From an uncultured Pseudomonadota bacterium (GTDB lineage Bacteria; Pseudomonadota; Alphaproteobacteria; UBA9219): a stretch of DNA of 35,445 nt. The notes beneath the pieces are model-generated. The model worked only from the letters and a program-made list of their open reading frames with translations. It searched no databases and was not told the origin of the DNA. Each line of letters opens with the position of its first letter. Positions within the stretch are counted from its first letter, which is position 1. Shown piece by piece: positions 18,679 through 27,446 of the stretch. A program made the position numbers and the translations under genes. Location of the stretch: contig CAIQVS010000079.1 in assembly GCA_903875345.1 (NCBI GenBank), forward strand, positions 1-35,445, read 5' to 3'.

Positions 18679-19799
18679 CCCGTTCACGCACAGTGTTGCA
18701 GGTTTTGCCGCGCCTTGTCACAGGCGGCGTCGAGCGCGGCACGGTCGAGGTTACGGCGGCTCTCGTCGCGGCGGGCTGGACGGCGCTTGTGGTCTCCGCC
18801 GGAGGGGCGATGGTGCGCGAGATCGAAGCCGCAGGAGGGACGCACATCGAACTGCCTCTTGCGTCGAAAAACCCGCTTGTCATGTGGCGCAATGTGGATC
18901 GGTTGGTGGAGGTCATCCGGCATTACAATGTCGGCGTTGTTCATGCCCGCAGCCGCGCTCCGGCATGGAGCGCCTATTACGCTACCCGCCGCGCCGCCTG
19001 TCCTTTCGTGACCACCTGTCACAACGCCTATGGAGGAAAATTGTGGCTTAAGCGGCGTTATAACTCCGTGATGGCGAAGGGCGACCGCGTGATCGCGATT
19101 TCCGATTTCGTCGCCGATTATGCTCGCAAGACTTACGATGTTCCTGAAAAAATTCTTCGTGTCATCCCGCGCGGCGTCGATATTGGCCGCTTCGATCCCG
19201 CGAAAGTTGCGCCGGAGCGAGTTCACGCTCTGCGGCAAGCGTGGAACATCGACGAAGGAAAGCCCGTCATCATGCTGCCCGGACGCTTGACGCGCTGGAA
19301 GGGGCAAACGGTTTTCATCGAGGCTTTGGCGCGTCTGACGGGCGACGATTTTCAAGCCTTGATCGTCGGCAGTGGCGATGCGGATTATCGCCGCGAGCTT
19401 GAGTCGCTTATCGAACGTCATCGTCTTCGGGACAAAGTCCGGTTGGTGGATGAATGCCGCGACATGCCCGCCGCGTTCCGGCTCGCCGATCTGGTCGTCT
19501 CGGCCTCGACGCGACCGGAGGGTTTTGGCCGCGTGATCGTCGAGGCGCAGGCCATGGGTTGTCCCGTCATCGCGACCGAACACGGCGGCGCGCGCGAAAC
19601 GGTTCTGGATTGCCAAACCGGTTGGCTCGTGCCGTCCGGCGATATTGAAGCGCTGGCTTCGACAATGAAAATGGCTTTGGATTTATCAACCGACAATCGC
19701 GCCCGTATGACCGAACAGGCGATCACGCATGTGCGCACGCATTTCACGACCGCGCTGATGACGGCGCGCACGCTCGCGGTGTATGAGGAACTTTTATGA
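18675..19799 (+). CDS. Glycosyltransferase family 4
   Basis: ATG overlaps lpxB stop (ATGA). VLQVLPRLVTGGVERGTVEV...VIAISDFVADYARKTYDVP...VIPRGVDIGRFDP...ASTRPEGFGRVIVEAQAMGCPVIATEHGGARE. Confidence 0.9.
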   Translation: MTRSRTVLQVLPRLVTGGVERGTVEVTAALVAAGWTALVVSAGGAMVREIEAAGGTHIELPLASKNPLVMWRNVDRLVEVIRHYNVGVVHARSRAPAWSAYYATRRAACPFVTTCHNAYGGKLWLKRRYNSVMAKGDRVIAISDFVADYARKTYDVPEKILRVIPRGVDIGRFDPAKVAPERVHALRQAWNIDEGKPVIMLPGRLTRWKGQTVFIEALARLTGDDFQALIVGSGDADYRRELESLIERHRLRDKVRLVDECRDMPAAFRLADLVVSASTRPEGFGRVIVEAQAMGCPVIATEHGGARETVLDCQTGWLVPSGDIEALASTMKMALDLSTDNRARMTEQAITHVRTHFTTALMTARTLAVYEELL

Positions 19800-20761
19800 G
19801 TGAAGCGCAAGAACGGTCGGAACGTATCCTCGTCATCCGTCTTAGCGCACTCGGCGATATTGTGCTGTGTTTTCAGGCTTTTCATGAGATTCGCCTTGCG
19901 CATCCGAACGCCAAAATCGCTCTATTAACCATGCCCGCTTTCGCCGGTTTCGCACGGTCGATGCCGTGGTTCGACGAGGTGCTGATCGATGAACGCGCCC
20001 CGGCATGGCGGCTTGACGCGTGGTGGAGTTTGGTTGCGAGCGTTCGTCGTTTCAATCCGACCCGCGTTTATGACCTGCAGGGCAAGCGGCGGCAGAATAT
20101 CCTGTTTGCCTTGACCGGAGGTCCCTTTGGACGCGAATGGTCGGGGGCTGCGCCGTTCGGTTCGCACGGGCGGATGGAACCTCCGCCGACCGACATTCAT
20201 TTCACGGATTTCGTCGCCGATCAGCTTCGCCGTGCCGGAGTACCGCCTGCACCCCCGTTCGATCTCGGCTGGCTGGATGCACCGCTGGACGGATTAACCC
20301 TGCCTCCACGCTATATCGTAACAGTTCCCGGCTGCGGCGCTGGTCGCGATTACAAGCGTTGGCCGGTCGAGCGCTATGCCGAACTTGCCCGCCGGTTTCA
20401 GGCGCGGGGTATCGGCGCGGTCGCCATTGGTACGGCGACGGACGTGGAAACGATTGCCGCCCTCAGGTCGCTTGCGCCGGAAGTCGTTGATCTGGGCGGT
20501 CGGACGAGCTTGCTGCAGCTTGGCTCGCTGGCGCGGCGGTCGGTCGGCGTGGTCGGTAACGATAGCGGCCCGACGCATTTGATGGCAGCCGTGGGCGCTC
20601 CAACGTTGGCGTTGATATCCGAGCGCGTGAATGCGGTCTGGTCGGCTCCGCGAGGCCTTCGTGCCCGAGGGTTACAGGGGCGTCCGCTCGCGGCGCTCGG
20701 CGTCGATGAAGTTTTGCTTGCGCTTGACGCGCTGCTTGATAAAAACAGCGCTTCACCTTGA
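19796..20761 (+). CDS. Glycosyltransferase family 9 (heptosyltransferase-like)
   Basis: RILVIRLSALGDIVLCFQAFHEIRLAHPNAKIALLTMPAF...VGVVGNDSGPTHLMAAVGAPTLALIS. Confidence 0.9.
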   Translation: MSEAQERSERILVIRLSALGDIVLCFQAFHEIRLAHPNAKIALLTMPAFAGFARSMPWFDEVLIDERAPAWRLDAWWSLVASVRRFNPTRVYDLQGKRRQNILFALTGGPFGREWSGAAPFGSHGRMEPPPTDIHFTDFVADQLRRAGVPPAPPFDLGWLDAPLDGLTLPPRYIVTVPGCGAGRDYKRWPVERYAELARRFQARGIGAVAIGTATDVETIAALRSLAPEVVDLGGRTSLLQLGSLARRSVGVVGNDSGPTHLMAAVGAPTLALISERVNAVWSAPRGLRARGLQGRPLAALGVDEVLLALDALLDKNSASP

Positions 20762-20779
20762 ACCGACAGGAATTAGCCG

Positions 20780-21655
20780 ATGCGCCGCGACCCGACAATT
20801 GAACAGATTTCCGAACTGATGAATGAACTCGGCGCGTATCGCGGCCGCACGGTCGTGATAAAAATCGGCGGCAATTCCATCGCCGAGGACGAGCATTTTC
20901 TCGGCAAGATCGCTCAACAAATTCAATTCATGCACGACAATCATCTGCGTGTCGTGCTGGTGCATGGCGGCGGGCCGCAGATCGACAACGCGCTGCGCGA
21001 CGCCAAGATCGAAACGTCGAAGGGCGCGGATGGCCGCCGCATCACTTCGCCTAAAGCGATGCGCGTCGTGCATAAGGTCATGAACGAGATTAACCGTCAG
21101 GTCGCGGAGGCTCTGGTCGAGGCCGGTTGTCGCAAGGACAGCGTTGTTTTCGCCGCGCGTTATCCGCACTTTTTCGTCGAAGCCGAGCCTTTGGATACGG
21201 ACGATGGCGGCGTCAACAATCGCAGCGGGCGGGCGGCCAAAGTCGCGCATGCCGAGATCAACGGGTTGCTCGACAAGCGCAAGATCGTCGTTCTGCATTC
21301 GCTCGGCGTCGGTCCCGACGGCAAGAGCGCGTTCAACATCAACGGCGACGATTACGCTATGGCAATCGCGATTGAAATCAAGGCCAAGCGGCTCATTCTG
21401 GTGACCAATGTTTCCGGCGTGCTGGATAAAAAGCGTGAGCGCATTCCGGCCATCGATCAGGCTATGGCCGACCGGCTGATCGACGAAGGCGTGATTACGG
21501 GCGGCATGGTACCGAAGGTCGAAAGCGCGCTGTGGGTCGTAAAGAACGGCGTCGGCGGCGTCGCCATCATCGACGGATTCCAGCCGTGGGCGATCCTCGC
21601 CGAGCTTTTGACCCACGAAGGATTCGGCACGCTGGTGCAGGCCAAGCTGGGGTAA
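20780..21655 (+). CDS. argB: Acetylglutamate kinase
   Basis: TVVIKIGGNSIAEDEHFLGKIAQQIQFMHDNHLRVVLVHGGGPQIDNAL...NINGDDYAMAIAIEIKAKRLILVTNVSGVLDKKRERIPAI...GMVPKVESALWVVKNGVGGVAIIDG. Confidence 0.96.
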   Translation: MRRDPTIEQISELMNELGAYRGRTVVIKIGGNSIAEDEHFLGKIAQQIQFMHDNHLRVVLVHGGGPQIDNALRDAKIETSKGADGRRITSPKAMRVVHKVMNEINRQVAEALVEAGCRKDSVVFAARYPHFFVEAEPLDTDDGGVNNRSGRAAKVAHAEINGLLDKRKIVVLHSLGVGPDGKSAFNINGDDYAMAIAIEIKAKRLILVTNVSGVLDKKRERIPAIDQAMADRLIDEGVITGGMVPKVESALWVVKNGVGGVAIIDGFQPWAILAELLTHEGFGTLVQAKLG

Positions 21656-21658
21656 GCT

Positions 21659-22249
21659 TTACTGCGGCGTATCGTAAGTGGCAGCGGTAGCTGACGTGCC
21701 GATAGCGACAGTGCCTCCAGCTAGCCCGTTTTCTTGGTCAACGCCGTAGGCCCGTACTCTAACCAGTTGCCCCAGCACGTTGCTGGTGTTCGACGCGATT
21801 TGCGCAACGGGGTTTTTCGGGAAACAGCTGGCGGTGACGGAACTGGTGCCGGTGGTAACAGGGGGCGCAGGATTATAGGCCGTGTATTTCCACTGCACGG
21901 TCGCCGAACACAGCAGGCCGGGGACATCGGCAAAACCATCCATAGTGTGTCGCACAGGCGATCCATCGCCGCACGTGACAGGCAAAGTTTTAGTCGGGAG
22001 CGTATAAACATTGACACCGAGAGAAGCTGGGCAATAACCGACGGCTGTTGCTTGGTTCGACAGGCTCGTTATGCATCTGCCTTCTATAAAATGAATTCCG
22101 TAACCGCGCACGGTGTCAGATGTAGTTCCGGAATAGCTTTCAATTTCAATTTTTCCTATGCAACTTGTCTCCGATGCAGCTTGGGCAGAAACTGCGGCTG
22201 TCAGAACCATGGCCGATACGGCCAGACCGAGAAAATGAATTGAACGCAT
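21659..22249 (-). CDS. Hypothetical secreted Cys-containing protein
   Basis: Signal peptide MRSIHFLGLAVSAMVLTAAVSAQAASETSCIGKIEI...; GGGAGGG Shine-Dalgarno just upstream of ATG at 22249; no family recognised. Confidence 0.65.
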   Translation of the reverse strand: MRSIHFLGLAVSAMVLTAAVSAQAASETSCIGKIEIESYSGTTSDTVRGYGIHFIEGRCITSLSNQATAVGYCPASLGVNVYTLPTKTLPVTCGDGSPVRHTMDGFADVPGLLCSATVQWKYTAYNPAPPVTTGTSSVTASCFPKNPVAQIASNTSNVLGQLVRVRAYGVDQENGLAGGTVAIGTSATAATYDTPQ

Positions 22250-22404
22250 TAAACCCTCCCACTTAAAGAATGGCGATATCTCGCCTGTATTTCTATCGTT
22301 TTGGTCGGTTCTGATCAATGAAAATGTGATTGAGGGAGTGTGGCCGGATTAACCATATTTGTCCATTATTTGTCTATTGCAAGTGTCGCGGTGTTTTTGT
22401 CATT

Positions 22405-22664
22405 TTCTGGTGACCAATGTTTCCGGCGTGCTGGATAAAAAGCGTGAGCGCATTCCGGCCATCGATCAGGCTATGGCCGACCGGCTGATCGACGAAGGCG
22501 TGATCACGGGCGGCATGGTACCGAAGGTCGAAAGCGCGCTGTGGGTCGTAAAGAACGGCGTCGGCGGCGTTGCGATCATCGATGGATTCCAGCTTTGGGC
22601 GATCCTCGCCGAGCTTTTGACCCACGAAGGATTCGGCACGCTGGTGCAGGCCAAGCTGGGTTAG
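22405..22664 (+). pseudogene. Duplicate of the 3' end of argB (no 5' portion)
   Basis: Near-identical to 21396-21655 at constant offset 1009: LVTNVSGVLDKKRERIPAIDQAMADRLIDEGVITGGMVPKVESALWVVKNGVGGVAIIDGFQLWAILAELLTHEGFGTLVQAKLG. Confidence 0.95.
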
Positions 22665-22751
22665 TTGGTTGTTGAAGCTTGCCGGGTTAGCCCATAGAAT
22701 GGGGGCGCGGCGGGCATATGCGCCACCCTCAACTGTATCAGGAGTCTATCG

Positions 22752-23189
22752 ATGGGCGTCCTTAAAGAATTTCGAGATTTTGCCGCGCGCGGCAATGTGA
22801 TCGATCTGGCGGTCGGCGTCATCATTGGCGCGTCGTTCGGAAAGATTGTGACGTCGCTGGTTAACGATGTGCTGATGCCGCCCATCGGTTTGTTGCTTGG
22901 CAAAGTCGATTTCTCAAATTTGTTCATCAACTTGTCGGATAAACATTATGATAGCCTTGGGGCAGCCAAGGCCGCTGGCGCGCCCACAATCAATATCGGA
23001 TTGTTTATTAATGCGATGATCGATTTTCTGATTGTGGCTTTTGTGATTTTTCTGATTGTGAAACAAATAAACCGCTTTCTTAAAAAGCCCGATGAACCGG
23101 CCAAGAAAGATTGTCCGCGTTGCTGTTCATCCGTTGCGATTAAGGCGACCAAGTGCCCATGCTGTACCGCCGACATTTCGGATGTTTGA
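22752..23189 (+). CDS. mscL: Large-conductance mechanosensitive channel
   Basis: [50 protein letters not shown]-terminal Cys motif [22 protein letters not shown]. Confidence 0.95.
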   Translation: MGVLKEFRDFAARGNVIDLAVGVIIGASFGKIVTSLVNDVLMPPIGLLLGKVDFSNLFINLSDKHYDSLGAAKAAGAPTINIGLFINAMIDFLIVAFVIFLIVKQINRFLKKPDEPAKKDCPRCCSSVAIKATKCPCCTADISDV

Positions 23190-23195
23190 TAATCC

Positions 23196-24290
23196 ATGCA
23201 AAACACTGCCCAAAATCGAGAAGAAGACGAACTGACGGCGCTCCGGCGCGAGCTGTTGGCTGCGGTTGAATCGGCCTCCGATGCCGCCGCCGTCGAGGAT
23301 CTGCGCGTCACCGCGCTCGGCAAGAAGGGGCGCATTACCGATCTGATGAAAACGCTTGGCGCTTTGCCGCCGGATGTGCGGAAAGCGCGTGGCGCGGCGC
23401 TGAATGTGTTGAAGGACGAAGTCGCGGCCGCGCTCGAAGCCAAAAAGAAAACGCTGGCCGTTGCGGCGCTGGAGTCCCGCATCGCGAGCGAACGCATCGA
23501 CGTGACGCTTGCGCCGCGCCCGATGCCGGAAGGCCGCATTCATCCGATCAGCCAGACGGTTGATGAAATCGTGAATATTTTCGGCGCGATGGGGTTTTCG
23601 GTGGCGCGGGGACCGGACATCGAATCCGACCATATGAATTTCACGATGCTGAACATTCCGCCCGATCATCCGGCGCGGGATATGCAAAGCACGTTCTATC
23701 TGCCGCAGACGGGCGAGCATCCCACGATCCTTCGCACGCAGACTTCGCCGGTACAAATCCGCACGATGATGAAGCGCAAGCCGCCGATCCGCATCATCGC
23801 GCCGGGGCGTACCTATCGCTGCGATTACGACATGACTCACACGCCGATGTTTCATCAGGTCGAGGGGCTGGTGATCGACGAGGCGACGCATATGGGGCAT
23901 CTGAAAGGCTGCCTGATGGATTTTCTGCGCGCGTTTTTCGGCATCAAGGATTTGCCGGTGCGGTTCCGCCCGTCCTATTTCCCGTTCACCGAGCCGAGCG
24001 CCGAGGTTGACATCGGCTGCTCGCGCAAGGGTGGCGAACTCAAGCTGGGCGCGGGCGGCGACTGGCTGGAGATTCTGGGTTGCGGCATGGTGCATCCGAA
24101 CGTGCTGCGGAATTGCGGCCTCGACCCTGAAGTCTATCAGGGCTTCGCCTTCGGCATGGGCATCGAGCGCATCGCGATGCTGAAATACGGCATCCCCGAT
24201 TTGCGCACTTTCTTCGAAGCCGATTTGCGTTGGCTTAAACATTACGGCTTCGCCGCGCTCGACATCCCGAACGTGGCGTTAAGGGGTTAG
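23196..24290 (+). CDS. pheS: Phenylalanine--tRNA ligase alpha subunit
   Basis: [57 protein letters not shown]...[12 protein letters not shown]-like, [39 protein letters not shown]. Confidence 0.96.
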   Translation: MQNTAQNREEDELTALRRELLAAVESASDAAAVEDLRVTALGKKGRITDLMKTLGALPPDVRKARGAALNVLKDEVAAALEAKKKTLAVAALESRIASERIDVTLAPRPMPEGRIHPISQTVDEIVNIFGAMGFSVARGPDIESDHMNFTMLNIPPDHPARDMQSTFYLPQTGEHPTILRTQTSPVQIRTMMKRKPPIRIIAPGRTYRCDYDMTHTPMFHQVEGLVIDEATHMGHLKGCLMDFLRAFFGIKDLPVRFRPSYFPFTEPSAEVDIGCSRKGGELKLGAGGDWLEILGCGMVHPNVLRNCGLDPEVYQGFAFGMGIERIAMLKYGIPDLRTFFEADLRWLKHYGFAALDIPNVALRG

Positions 24291-24296
24291 GGTTTC

Positions 24297-24737
24297 ATGT
24301 CGCTTTATTGGCTTCTGTTCATCAGCCTGACGGTATTGGGTGGCGTGACCTACAATGTCGGAATGAAGCTCGGCACGGCCAACATGAACGTGTTCGCCTT
24401 CGCGTTGGTCATTAGCTCTACGGTTCTCGTGATAGAAGCGGTCTGCTTTTTAACTGCAAAATATGCTTTTAAAGTTGATGTGTCCCAAGGCGTGGATATG
24501 CAGAACGCCAAATTTGCCGTTATGGTCGGTGCGGGTGGGGCTTTGGTGGATTTTGCCTATTTTCTTGCTTTGCGGCATGGCTCGGTCATTGCTTCGCAGA
24601 TATTCTGGATGATCGGCGGCATGGTCGCCACGGCGCTTGCGGCTATTTTCCTGTTTCATGAAGCGATGACGCCAACCAAAATTCTGGGAATCTTTTTCGG
24701 CATCGTTTCCGTTGTTCTCATCACTCTGAAACCTTGA
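24297..24737 (+). CDS. Small EamA/DMT-like membrane protein (single-domain)
   Basis: 146 aa, about four hydrophobic segments; C-term GSVIASQIFWMIGGMVATALAAIFLFHEAMTPTKILGIFFGIVSVVLITLKP typical of an EamA half. Confidence 0.7.
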   Translation: MSLYWLLFISLTVLGGVTYNVGMKLGTANMNVFAFALVISSTVLVIEAVCFLTAKYAFKVDVSQGVDMQNAKFAVMVGAGGALVDFAYFLALRHGSVIASQIFWMIGGMVATALAAIFLFHEAMTPTKILGIFFGIVSVVLITLKP

Positions 24738-24743
24738 AACTCC

Positions 24744-27446
24744 ATGAAATTCACCCTTAATTGGCTCAAGCAACATCTCGATACCGACGCGTCGCTGCAG
24801 GCGATTTGCGAGCGACTGACCGCGCTCGGTCTTGAGGTCGAAAGCGTCAAGGATCCGGCGAAGGCGCTGGCTCCCTTCATCGTCGCGCACGTGTTGGAGG
24901 CGGAAAAACATCCTCAGGCCGACCGGCTGAAAGTCACGACGGTCGATACCGGAACGGAAAAGCTTCAGGTCGTATGCGGCGCGCCGAATTGCCGCGCCGG
25001 GATCAAGGCGGTGCTGGCGCGTCCGGGCGACGTCATGCCCGACACGGGCGAGGCGCTGAAGAAAGGCGTCATTCGCGGCGTGGAGAGCATGGGCATGCTG
25101 TGCGCGGCGGATGAGTTGAAACTGACCGAACAGGAAACCTCCGGCATTATCGAACTTCCGGAGGATGCCCCCGTCGGCGCGAATTACGCGCGTTACGCTG
25201 GACTCGATGATCCGATTATTGAAATCAATTTGACGCCGAACCGTCCGGATTGCGCCGGAGTTTACGGCATCGCCCGCGATCTGGCGGCGTCCGGTCTCGG
25301 CAAGCTGAAACCGCTTGATATAAAACCGATAAAGGGCAGCGAGGCGAGTCATATAAAAATCATTTTGGATTTCTCTCCCAATCTCTCGGCAGGTGTCATT
25401 CCGGCGCAAGCCGGAATCCACGCGAGCCTCAGCGAGCGTCCAATTCTATCGGCAAGTGCTGGAGCGGCGCTTGAAGCGCCGCTGGATTCCGGCTTGCGCC
25501 GGAATGACGAGCTGAGAGACGTTTCCCCAACCAACGCTACGCCATGCCCGCTTTTTGTCGGGCGTCTGATCCGCAACATTCGCAACATCGCAAGCCCCGA
25601 ATGGCTGCAACGGCGCTTGACCGCGATCGGCTTGCGGCCAATTTCCGCGCTGGTCGATATCACCAATTATCTGACCTTCGATTGCGCGCGTCCGTTGCAT
25701 GTGTTCGACGCAAACAAGATCGCGGGCAATCTGTGGGTGTGTTCCGCCAAGGGTGGCGAGACGTTCAAGGCTTTGGACGGAAACGACTACGCGATGCAAC
25801 CCGGCATGACGATCATCGGCGACGATACGGGCATGCTGAGTCTCGCGGGAATTATGGGCGGCGAAACCAGTAAGTGCGAGGCGACGACGACCGACGTGCT
25901 GATCGAAGCCGCGTATTTCGATCCGGTGCGCACGGCGCGAACAGGGCGGGCGTTAAACCTGTCCTCCGATGCGCGTTACCGTTTCGAGCGCGGCGTCGAT
26001 CCGGCTTTCACTATTGCCGGTGTCGAGCTGGCGACGAAGCTGGTTCTCGAACTTTGCGGCACGCCGGAAACGGTGGTGAGCGAAGTGGTGATCGCCGGAG
26101 CCGTCCCTGAACCTCGCGCGCCGATTGCGTTCGACCCGCGCCTCTGCGTCAAGAGAACGGGCGTCGATGTTTCGACGGCAGAGCAGGAGAAAATCCTGAC
26201 CGCGTTGGGGTTTGCCATAACCAATAAACCAACAGAGCAGTCGGGTTCCCTCCCCCTTGCGGGGAGGGATAGGGAGGGGGGCTATCGGCAGGCGACAACG
26301 GTTGGTTTGACCGGAGACTATGCCTCTGAGATCACCCCCCCCCACCTAACCTCCCCCGCGAGGGGGGAGGAAAAGACCGCGCTGCTTGTTACTCCTCCCA
26401 GCTGGCGACCGGATATCGAAGGCGCTGCCGATCTGGTCGAGGAAATCATTCGCGTCAAAGGCTTCGATCATATTCAGGCGATTTCGCTGCATCGTCCCGA
26501 CGCCGTGTCTGCAACGGCGATCGATCTTCAGGATCAACGCGCCAACGCGACGCGGCGAGCGCTCGCGGCTCAGGGCTTGATGGAAGCCGTGACGTGGTCG
26601 TTTATGCCAAGCGCGATTGCGGCGCATTTCGGCGGCGGCGATGCCGCGTTACGATTGACCAATCCGATCAGTTCCGATCTGGACGCGTTGCGCCCGTCGA
26701 TTCTCGGCAATCTGATGCTGGCGGCGAAGCGCAACGCTGACCGTGGTTTTTCGGATGTCGGCCTGTTCGAAGTCGGTCCGGTTTTCCGCGACGTGACGCC
26801 GGAAGGGCAATCGACCGTTGCCGCCGCGCTGCGCGCCGGATCGACGCCGCGCCACTGGGCGGAATCTCAACGCGCTGTCGATGCCTATGACTCCAAGGCC
26901 GATGCGATTGCGGCGCTGACGGCGGCGGGAGCGCCCGTAGCCTCGTTGCAAGTCACGACCGATGCGCCCGCGTGGTATCATCCCGGACGGTCGGGAGCGT
27001 TGAAACTCGGACCGACGGTGCTGGCGTATTTCGGCGAGATTCATCCGTCCTTGCTCGCAACGCTTGATATCGCGATGTCGATGGCTGGATGCGAGATTTT
27101 CTTTGCCTCCATTCCACAGAGCCGTTCTTCAGGAACCGCGAAGCCGTTGCTGAAGCTGGAGCCCTTGCAGCCAGTCTTGCGCGATTTCGCTTTCGTGGTG
27201 GATGAAGCGGTCACGGCGGCGAAACTGGTCAAGGCCGTTCGCGATGCCGACAAAGCTCTGATCCGCGATGTGACCGTGTTCGACGTTTATGCGGGCGAGC
27301 ATGTCGCCTTCGGCAAGAAGTCGGTAGCGCTCAGCGTCACCCTGCAACCGACCGATAAAACCCTGACCGATGCCGAAATCGAATCCATCGCCGCCCGCAT
27401 CACCGCCGCTGTAGGAAAAGCCACCGGCGCTGTGCTGAGGGGTTAA
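24744..27446 (+). CDS. pheT: Phenylalanine--tRNA ligase beta subunit carrying two in-frame repeat insertions
   Basis: MKFTLNWLKQHLDTDASLQAICERLTALGLEVESV...VVCGAPNCRAGIKAVLARPGDVMP...INLTPNRPDCAGVYGIARDLA...RLTAIGLRPISALVDITNYL; C-terminal anticodon-binding-like FDX domain. Confidence 0.95.
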   Translation: MKFTLNWLKQHLDTDASLQAICERLTALGLEVESVKDPAKALAPFIVAHVLEAEKHPQADRLKVTTVDTGTEKLQVVCGAPNCRAGIKAVLARPGDVMPDTGEALKKGVIRGVESMGMLCAADELKLTEQETSGIIELPEDAPVGANYARYAGLDDPIIEINLTPNRPDCAGVYGIARDLAASGLGKLKPLDIKPIKGSEASHIKIILDFSPNLSAGVIPAQAGIHASLSERPILSASAGAALEAPLDSGLRRNDELRDVSPTNATPCPLFVGRLIRNIRNIASPEWLQRRLTAIGLRPISALVDITNYLTFDCARPLHVFDANKIAGNLWVCSAKGGETFKALDGNDYAMQPGMTIIGDDTGMLSLAGIMGGETSKCEATTTDVLIEAAYFDPVRTARTGRALNLSSDARYRFERGVDPAFTIAGVELATKLVLELCGTPETVVSEVVIAGAVPEPRAPIAFDPRLCVKRTGVDVSTAEQEKILTALGFAITNKPTEQSGSLPLAGRDREGGYRQATTVGLTGDYASEITPPHLTSPARGEEKTALLVTPPSWRPDIEGAADLVEEIIRVKGFDHIQAISLHRPDAVSATAIDLQDQRANATRRALAAQGLMEAVTWSFMPSAIAAHFGGGDAALRLTNPISSDLDALRPSILGNLMLAAKRNADRGFSDVGLFEVGPVFRDVTPEGQSTVAAALRAGSTPRHWAESQRAVDAYDSKADAIAALTAAGAPVASLQVTTDAPAWYHPGRSGALKLGPTVLAYFGEIHPSLLATLDIAMSMAGCEIFFASIPQSRSSGTAKPLLKLEPLQPVLRDFAFVVDEAVTAAKLVKAVRDADKALIRDVTVFDVYAGEHVAFGKKSVALSVTLQPTDKTLTDAEIESIAARITAAVGKATGAVLRG
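25395..25508. repeat. Palindromic repeat element (VIPAQAGIH...LDSGLRRND type) inserted in pheT
   Basis: Perfect 26-bp terminal inverted repeat GTCATTCCGGCGCAAGCCGGAATCCA (25395-25420) / TGGATTCCGGCTTGCGCCGGAATGAC (25483-25508), with internal hairpin AGCGGCGCTT-G-AAGCGCCGCT. Confidence 0.9.
26246..26372. repeat. Second palindromic repeat element (SLPLAGRDREGG...PPHLTSPARGEE type) inserted in pheT
   Basis: Imperfect inverted repeat TTCCCTCCCCCTTGCGGGGAGGGATAGGGAGGGGGG / CCCCCCCCCACCTAACCTCCCCCGCGAGGGGGGAGGAA. Confidence 0.85.

Noticed and set aside
17728-19616. Long minus ORFs 17728..18687 and 18684..19616
   Set aside because: Antisense to lpxB and the GT4 gene; His/Arg/Gln-rich shadow translations.
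20753-21616. 287-aa minus ORF opposite argB
   Set aside because: Shadow ORF; it reappears as 22374..22625 only because the argB end is duplicated.
22359-22404. N-terminal MSIICLLQVSRCFCHF of the plus ORF over the argB fragment
   Set aside because: Chance in-frame upstream codons; the fragment lacks the kinase N-domain and is unlikely to be functional.
23127-25421. Minus ORFs 23127..24242 and 24450..25421
   Set aside because: Antisense to pheS and EamA/pheT; no protein-like motifs.
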